In this document: positions 4,832 through 9,513 of the stretch, in pieces
Layout: every line of letters starts with the position of its first letter
How positions within the stretch are numbered: the stretch's first letter is position 1
NCBI GenBank assembly: GCA_030598425.1
Contig: JAUVPY010000058.1
Coordinates: 1-9,513 of the forward strand
Reading direction: 5' to 3'
DNA: 9,513 bases
Source: Anaerolineae bacterium
Lineage (GTDB): Bacteria; Chloroflexota; Anaerolineae; 4572-78; NAK82
Program-made: the position numbers and the translations under genes
Notes under the pieces: generated by a model
Told to the model about the DNA's origin: nothing
The model's database searches: none
The model's input: the letters and a program-made list of their open reading frames with translations, nothing else

Positions 4832-7576
4832 TCAGATTCGCAGGGCCAGCGTGCGCACTTGCTTGCCTTTTACCGGCAGGGTGACCCGGCCCGCCGCGTC
4901 CACCGGCAGATCAGCCCCCGGCTCCTCGTTCAGGTTGACTAGCTGAGCCACGCGGATTGGCCGGAACAGGGCCACTGTCGCCTGGACCGTTTCGGCGGTT
5001 GGATTGTAGAACCGGACAATCAGCGCGTCGCCCCGCTCGCTACGCTTGACGGCGCTCAGCACCAAGGCGTCCGGCTTCAGGGTCAAGAGCGATAGCTCGG
5101 GTAGCAGGCTGCCGGTCAGATCGGGCTGCTTGAGCCTGACCGGGGCGGTCAGATCGTCGGGGCTATGGTCCGGCCAGACCTCGCCGGGAATGTATCCCTC
5201 GTGTTCGTCACCCCGGCGCATGTAAGCCGGCGTGTGCCAGGTGTAGGCGGCCCGATAGACAGACGCCCAGTCCCCGGCGTGGGGGTAGATGGCGTACTCT
5301 AAGCTATGCTCACCCAGGCACTGGCCTTCCGGGGCGGTGCAGGGTACGCCAGCGTGCTCCGGACGGGTCAGCAGGCCGCCCCGCGAGATGCTATCCACGC
5401 AGCGCAGCAGCGTGACGGCCACGGTGTTGCGGCCCCCGTCGCGCAGGACCTCGTACTCGGGCAGGCCCCGATTAAACACTGCCAGCCCAACCCGGCCATC
5501 ACTCATGTCGACGAAGTGGCGCTGGTGCCGGGTGGGGACCGGCGGCTGTTCCCAACCCTCTACCGCCGGCAGATCGATCGGCCGGCTCATCACGTCGAAA
5601 TGGCTGTCGGACGTCGCCTGGTCGGTCTGGAGATCGGTGGGGAAGCAGACCCGCAGCCGGTGATCCTTTGCCTGGTTATCCACCGTCGTCCGCATGTCCA
5701 GAACGCGGCTGTCCCAGCGCAGAGTCACCGTCGTGGAGATCGGGCAGTCGACCAGCTCCTGGCTACGACGCCCCCGGTCCTCCGTCAGCGAGACGGGCAG
5801 CGGCAGCACGCTGGAGATTTCGTAGGTCACCTGCAAGGGCCCTTCGTGGACGAGGTCGACCCGGGCCGGCCGGTCCAGCGAGGAAAGGTTGAGCGGAGTC
5901 GGGCTGGGCGAGTAGTCGTACTCGTCGCCGGCGTCTTCGTCGTTGGAGAAGTAACCGAGCTGGCGGAACTGCTGCCCCGTCGTCTTGTCGAGGACGTTCA
6001 GGCTGCCGTCGGTGTTGATTTCCACCCGCAGGTGCACGTTTTCCATACCGTTGGACAGGCGTTGGACCGGAGCTTCAATTTCCTGGGAGACGGCAGCGCG
6101 GGTGGCGAAGTAGACGCGGTAACCGCAGGCGGGCAGGGCGTCGACCGGCACGGCGACGCGGACTTCGTGCTTGCGGTTGGCTTTAATCACCTCTATGTCG
6201 AAGTGCTCTCCGTGGCCTAGGACCTGGTAGGGCACCGGCTGGCCCGAGGCGTCGACCAGACGGAAATCATCCGCCATGTCATCCAGTCGGTCGAAATTCA
6301 GGTCCAGTTCTATGGTCTCGGTCCGTGGCCAGCCGACCGGGTTGTACAGCACAAATGGCACGCCGGCCTGGGCAGTGCGGTCGATGTGGTTCATCAAGCC
6401 CCGGTAGCTGTCCCGGGTCAGCGTCGAGCCAAGCTGCTCCGCTTCGCCAAAGCGGGTCATCATCTCCTGATGCACGGTGTCCGTGCTGCAACCGCAGATA
6501 TCGTCGTGGGCATGGTTCTGGAGGAGTTTGCGCCAGGCGGCGTCCAGAAAAGCAGCCGGGTAGTCGGCACCGAGGAGCCAAGCCCAGGCGCTAAGCGGCT
6601 CGGCGTACCTCTCCAGCAGCGTCTGGACCCGGTCGTTGGCCTGCTTCAGATACATGCGCGTGGAATATACGCCTTGGAGGATAACCGCGTAGCGGCCCCG
6701 GTTGAACTCACCCTGGAAGGTCGACAGGTTGCTCTGCCCTGCCTGGGCACCCACCTGGGCACGCACCCTGGCCACAAAGTCGGGGAGGCTGCTGTGCTCG
6801 ATGTGGACGTCCGGCAGCTCCTGGTTCGCCTGGGCAATAATCGTCGGCAACAGCGGCTCGGCCTCGGAGTGATCGATGCCGTTCATGAGCAGCAGATAGG
6901 GAGTATGGGCGTAAGGTTTGATCACGTCCACAGCCTGGCGCAACTGCTGCATGGCCAACTCTGGATTGTACTCCATGGCGCTCGGATCACCCCAGCGCAT
7001 GGGATAGCCCAGATTCGAGGTGTTGTGGTAACCGTCCCGCATGTGGATGGTCAAGACCCGTGTCCCGTCCGGGGCCTGCCACCAGAACTCGTTGCCCAGG
7101 TCTTCGCCCTCGTCTCCCAGGCCCCGCCAGAAGACGGCCGAGTCGATGCCGAAGCCGGCCAAAATCTGCGGCAACTGGCCGATATGGCCAAAGGCATCGG
7201 GCACGTACCCCTCGTGCATCACGCCCCCAAGTTCCTGGGCCATGCGCACACCGATGATGAGATTCCGGATCAACGCCTCCGGGCTGACCAGGTATTCGTC
7301 AGCCAAGACATACCAAGGGCCGACCTGCAGGCGGTCAGCCCGGACCAGCCGCTCCAGGTCGGCCCGGCGTTCGGGCCGGATCTCCAGATAATCCTCGACG
7401 GGCAACATCTGCCCATCCAGCATAAAACAGCGGAACTGTGGGTCCCGGTCCAGGATGTCGAGGAGGCGATCCACCAGGCGCACCAAACGCACCCGGAAAA
7501 CCTGGAACGGCACGTACCAGGCCCGGTCCCAGTGGGTTTCCGAAACCATAATGGCGGTAAAAGGTTTGTCAGTCAT
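4832..7576 (-). CDS. Glycoside hydrolase family 38 protein, MngB-like type (second mannosidase)
   Basis: A 914-residue GH38 enzyme, only distantly similar to the first one. Metal ligands are His15 and Asp17 in SETHWDRAWY, the nucleophile is Asp127 in VPDAFGHIGQLPQIL, and His357 in QNHAHDDICGCS is the last metal ligand. The order is catalytic domain (about 5-270), middle domain (about 280-380) and a long beta-sandwich region (about 480-914). The HWDR and NHxHDxICGCS forms are those of the bacterial group that includes mannosylglycerate/6-phosphomannosylglycerate hydrolase MngB, but no PTS gene is present, so a phosphorylated substrate is not supported. No signal peptide is visible. The start ATG is fixed by the conserved N-terminus; AAGGA lies 13 bases upstream, slightly far. 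It is the last gene of a minus-strand set after a permease and an SDR, and has its own promoter candidate in the gap before it. All catalytic residues are intact. Confidence 0.95.
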   Translation of the reverse strand: MTDKPFTAIMVSETHWDRAWYVPFQVFRVRLVRLVDRLLDILDRDPQFRCFMLDGQMLPVEDYLEIRPERRADLERLVRADRLQVGPWYVLADEYLVSPEALIRNLIIGVRMAQELGGVMHEGYVPDAFGHIGQLPQILAGFGIDSAVFWRGLGDEGEDLGNEFWWQAPDGTRVLTIHMRDGYHNTSNLGYPMRWGDPSAMEYNPELAMQQLRQAVDVIKPYAHTPYLLLMNGIDHSEAEPLLPTIIAQANQELPDVHIEHSSLPDFVARVRAQVGAQAGQSNLSTFQGEFNRGRYAVILQGVYSTRMYLKQANDRVQTLLERYAEPLSAWAWLLGADYPAAFLDAAWRKLLQNHAHDDICGCSTDTVHQEMMTRFGEAEQLGSTLTRDSYRGLMNHIDRTAQAGVPFVLYNPVGWPRTETIELDLNFDRLDDMADDFRLVDASGQPVPYQVLGHGEHFDIEVIKANRKHEVRVAVPVDALPACGYRVYFATRAAVSQEIEAPVQRLSNGMENVHLRVEINTDGSLNVLDKTTGQQFRQLGYFSNDEDAGDEYDYSPSPTPLNLSSLDRPARVDLVHEGPLQVTYEISSVLPLPVSLTEDRGRRSQELVDCPISTTVTLRWDSRVLDMRTTVDNQAKDHRLRVCFPTDLQTDQATSDSHFDVMSRPIDLPAVEGWEQPPVPTRHQRHFVDMSDGRVGLAVFNRGLPEYEVLRDGGRNTVAVTLLRCVDSISRGGLLTRPEHAGVPCTAPEGQCLGEHSLEYAIYPHAGDWASVYRAAYTWHTPAYMRRGDEHEGYIPGEVWPDHSPDDLTAPVRLKQPDLTGSLLPELSLLTLKPDALVLSAVKRSERGDALIVRFYNPTAETVQATVALFRPIRVAQLVNLNEEPGADLPVDAAGRVTLPVKGKQVRTLALRI

Positions 7577-7600
7577 GGGGCAGAATTCATCCTTTCTATA

Positions 7601-7629
7601 ATTTTAGGTGCAACGCACTTTGACCACAA
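7601..7629 (-). promoter_or_regulatory. Candidate promoter of the second GH38 gene with palindrome in the spacer
   Basis: On the minus strand TTGTGG (7629-7624) and TAAAAT (7606-7601) are separated by 17 bases. The spacer is nearly filled by AAGTGCGTTGCACCT, one arm of the perfect inverted repeat described separately. That arrangement is what a repressor operator would look like. The -35 box is weak (TTG only), so this is a proposal. Confidence 0.4.
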
Positions 7630-7699
7630 AATCCGGTTGTTTCGGATCGTATGTGTCCCAGCTAGCTGTTGAAACGGCGTGAACAAGTGCGTTGCACCT
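7606..7699. repeat. Perfect 15-bp inverted repeat enclosing 64 bases
   Basis: AGGTGCAACGCACTT (7606-7620) and AAGTGCGTTGCACCT (7685-7699) are exact reverse complements. Each arm is also a near-palindrome by itself (AGGTGC-aac-GCACTT, five of six pairs). The pair fills almost all of the 128-base gap between the SDR stop and the GH38 start. It could be a pair of operators about 79 bp apart, a transcript hairpin, or the ends of a small REP/MITE-like element. No gene is inside. Confidence 0.75.
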
Positions 7700-7704
7700 G
7701 AGTA

Positions 7705-8607
7705 TTATTGGCCTAAGGCCATCCGATGTCCGCCGTGAACAAACAACACCTGGCCTGTTATCCAACCAGCTTGCTCCGATGCGAAAAACACGACTGCGTT
7801 GGCAATATCTTCTGGACGCCCAACTCTGCGTATCGGTATGTCCGGGATAAGAGCCTCCTCCACTTCTGGAGATATATAACCGGACTGCACCGGGCCGGGC
7901 GAGACGACGTTAACCGTGATGCCATAAGGTCCCAGCTCGGCCGCGGCGCTACGACTGTATGATTCCAACGCGTATTTGCTGGCTCGATAAGAAATCTCCT
8001 TGGGGCAGCCCCAGGCGCAATCGGCACTGATGTTGACGATTCTGCCCCAATTCACCCCTCTTTCGATGATTCGACGCGCGAACTTGGCCATGAGGATGAC
8101 GGCCGCCCGCGTGTTCACCGCAAAATGGCGATCGTGGCTCTCGACGTCGATCGTCATTGTGCTCGGCCCGCCCGCCCACACCTCCCCCTCCTGCCCTCCT
8201 GAAACATCGAGCGGAAGAAAGGTATCGGCGATGTATTCGGCCGCGTTATTGACCAGGATATCAACGTGCCCAAAGGCTTTTTCTGCCTGGTCGAATAATA
8301 GAACCACGTTCTCGGGTTGGCCAAGATCTCCCTCCCAGGACTCGGCCTCAGCGCCCGATTCGCGAATGGACGCCACCACGTCGTCCGCCGTTTTCCCTTG
8401 TTGTCTGTAATAGAAGTCCAACCCTGGCTCGTGCTCCCACTCCTGGGGATGGTCAACATCCAGTAGGTTCGTCTCTTGGCGGAAGTAATGAATAAACACG
8501 TGGGCCCCATGGGAGGCAAACGCGCGTGCGATGGCCGCACCAATGCCGAACGGGTTATTCCCTCCCGTGATCAGGACCACCTTATCCTTCAACCCAGGAT
8601 CGATCAT
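7705..8607 (-). CDS. SDR-family NAD(P)-dependent oxidoreductase
   Basis: A 300-residue classical short-chain dehydrogenase/reductase with a Rossmann fold. The cofactor motif TGGNNPFGIG is at residues 14-23, the adenine-pocket Asp is in GD at 93-94, NNAA is at 120-123, and the catalytic set is Asn165, Ser194 (NISAD), Tyr207 and Lys211 (YRASK), followed by PG at 237-238 and the C-terminal LFVHGGH. It exceeds the usual 250 residues because of two insertions: an acidic stretch at about 45-72 after the second strand, and a Gly-rich stretch at about 134-152 (VSGGQEGEVWAGG). Arg43 after the second strand may favour NADPH, a weak hint. I chose ATG 8607 because MIDPGLKDKVVLITGG is a typical SDR start and GAGG lies nine bases upstream; a TTG at 8643 would add 12 residues. 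It sits between a sugar permease and a GH38 gene, so a sugar or aglycone substrate is likely but unproven. Confidence 0.94.
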   Translation of the reverse strand: MIDPGLKDKVVLITGGNNPFGIGAAIARAFASHGAHVFIHYFRQETNLLDVDHPQEWEHEPGLDFYYRQQGKTADDVVASIRESGAEAESWEGDLGQPENVVLLFDQAEKAFGHVDILVNNAAEYIADTFLPLDVSGGQEGEVWAGGPSTMTIDVESHDRHFAVNTRAAVILMAKFARRIIERGVNWGRIVNISADCAWGCPKEISYRASKYALESYSRSAAAELGPYGITVNVVSPGPVQSGYISPEVEEALIPDIPIRRVGRPEDIANAVVFFASEQAGWITGQVLFVHGGHRMALGQ

Positions 8608-8641
8608 GGGTTTGTGCCTCGTTAATTCGGCAGACGAACCC

Positions 8642-8715
8642 AAAGGGTCCCTTTCAGGGAAGACGAAGGACGAAAGCTCCCCACTTCGCCCGCATTTCGT
8701 CGATGGTCCTTCGTC
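8642..8715. repeat. Inverted repeats in the permease-SDR gap
   Basis: GACGAAGGAC (8662-8671) and GTCCTTCGTC (8706-8715) form a perfect 10-bp inverted repeat with a 34-base loop; both arms continue as GACGAA/TTCGTC-rich sequence. Next to it AAAGGGTCCCTTT (8642-8654) and TCCCT-ttc-AGGGA (8648-8660) are two overlapping, mutually exclusive small hairpins just ahead of the SDR start. There is no T-run. The gap 8608-8777 holds no gene. Confidence 0.55.
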
Positions 8716-8777
8716 GTTCGTCGCCTAGCAATACAGGGCACTCAAACTATCAGCCACCATCCTTCACTAGGGATTGC

Positions 8778-9513
8778 TTACTTGGAGGAACCGGCCAGCA
8801 TGCCCTGGATAAACCATTTCTGGAAAGCCAAAAAGAAGATCAAGGGTGGCAGCATGGCCACCGTGGCGGCCGCGTTCATGCCGCCGTAGTTGGTGCCCCA
8901 GGCGGTGATGTAGGCCAGCAGCGCTGCCGGCACGACCTGCAACGTGATTTTGGTGGTAAAGGCAAAGGAAAAGAGATAGTTGTTCCAGGCCGAGATCAGG
9001 ACGAAGATGCTGACGGCGATCAGGCCGGGCGCCGCCAGCGGCACGGCGATGCGGAACAGGGCGGCCATTGGGCCGCAGCCGTCGATCAAAGCCGCCTCCT
9101 CGATCTCGCGCGGGATAGACAACATGAAGCCACGCACCATCCACACCGAGAAGGGCAGGCTGAAGACGGTGGTGGCCAGGATGACCGAGTAGAGCGTGTT
9201 GTAAAGGCCCAGCGCGCGCACGTAGAGGATGAGGGCCACCAGCACGGCAATGGCTGGCAGCAGCGGCAGCACGAGCAAGATAATGCTGTAGCGTTTCCCG
9301 GGGAAATCGAAGCGGGCCAGCGCATAGCCACCCAGGACGGCCAGCGGCAGGGTGGCGACGACGGCTCCCAGGGACACGATCAGGCTATTCTTGACGTTAA
9401 CAATGAAACGCCCCCCCTTGAACAGGAAACGATAGTTGTCCAGTGTCAGCTCCGTCGGCAAGAACTGGCGGTTGGTATTGTCTACCAGCGCGGTCCGGAC
9501 ACCCCAGTACAAG
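8778..9513 (-). CDS. ABC transporter permease, MalG-like carbohydrate type (5' end outside window)
   Basis: The frame enters from the right edge and ends at TAA 8780-8778, giving about 244 residues of a protein normally about 280 long. The missing part is the N-terminus with the first membrane helix. The visible sequence has the DNYRFLF segment, then FIVNVKNSLIVS and GGYALARFDFPGKR as in MalG-type (CUT1) permeases, five further hydrophobic helices, and the EAA loop EEAALIDGCG (about 138-147) followed by FRIAVPLAAPG, which docks on the ATPase. The end, QKWFIQGMLAGSSK, is also typical. It is an inner-membrane channel subunit for an oligosaccharide or glycoside. A MalF-like partner and a solute-binding protein would normally lie upstream, that is, beyond the right edge. 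The first codon in the window (TTG) is internal and not a start. The SDR gene follows after a 170-base gap. Confidence 0.95.
   Translation of the reverse strand, partial: LYWGVRTALVDNTNRQFLPTELTLDNYRFLFKGGRFIVNVKNSLIVSLGAVVATLPLAVLGGYALARFDFPGKRYSIILLVLPLLPAIAVLVALILYVRALGLYNTLYSVILATTVFSLPFSVWMVRGFMLSIPREIEEAALIDGCGPMAALFRIAVPLAAPGLIAVSIFVLISAWNNYLFSFAFTTKITLQVVPAALLAYITAWGTNYGGMNAAATVAMLPPLIFFLAFQKWFIQGMLAGSSK

Noticed and set aside
5306..6220. 304-codon plus-strand frame opposite the second GH38 gene
   Set aside because: It is a shadow of the real minus-strand frame, with no recognisable motif and low-complexity Val/Gly/Arg-rich content.
4832..7576. Gene symbol mngB for the second GH38 gene
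   Set aside because: Motifs are of the MngB-like branch, but there is no mannosylglycerate PTS or other evidence for that substrate.
6386..7672. Long open frame (428 codons) on the plus strand opposite the second GH38 gene
   Set aside because: It is antisense to a protein with all GH38 motifs, shows no family motif, and long antisense frames are common opposite GC-rich genes.

Overview
The window looks like part of a carbohydrate-use locus from a free-living bacterium with a moderately GC-rich genome. The gene content (LacI-family regulator, MalG-type ABC sugar permease, two alpha-mannosidase-type glycosidases, an SDR dehydrogenase, a URO-D-superfamily protein) and the interspersed inverted repeats in most gaps resemble Chloroflexota (Anaerolineae/Caldilineae-like) sugar clusters. 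That assignment is an inference; there is no rRNA or marker gene here. No tRNA, rRNA, CRISPR array, transposase or phage gene was seen.

Layout. Plus strand, left half: the 3' end of a LacI-family regulator gene (1-336); a 520-base, comparatively AT-rich gap (337-856) with a LacI-type operator candidate, a 77-base inverted-repeat element and a promoter with repeated palindromes; a GH38 glycosidase gene (881-3367); and a URO-D-superfamily gene (3533-4690) with a strong Shine-Dalgarno sequence. Minus strand, right half, read from right to left: the 3' part of a MalG-like permease gene (9513-8778), an SDR oxidoreductase (8607-7705) and a second, different GH38 gene (7576-4832). The two halves converge at 4691-4831, which holds a repeat-like hairpin.

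How it may work. The permease, with partners expected beyond the right edge, would import an oligosaccharide or glycoside. The two GH38 enzymes have no visible signal peptide and would release alpha-mannosyl units in the cytoplasm. The SDR could oxidise or reduce the released sugar or aglycone. The LacI protein would de-repress the locus when substrate is present. The role of the URO-D-like protein is unknown: it is not HemE, and it has an aspartate where the methyltransferase relatives have a metal-binding cysteine.

The most interesting points are (i) this URO-D-like protein beside a mannosidase, (ii) two divergent GH38 paralogues in one locus, and (iii) repeated palindromes placed exactly at the promoters of both GH38 genes. 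One of these is a perfect 15-bp inverted repeat, one arm of which fills the -35/-10 spacer of the second GH38 gene.
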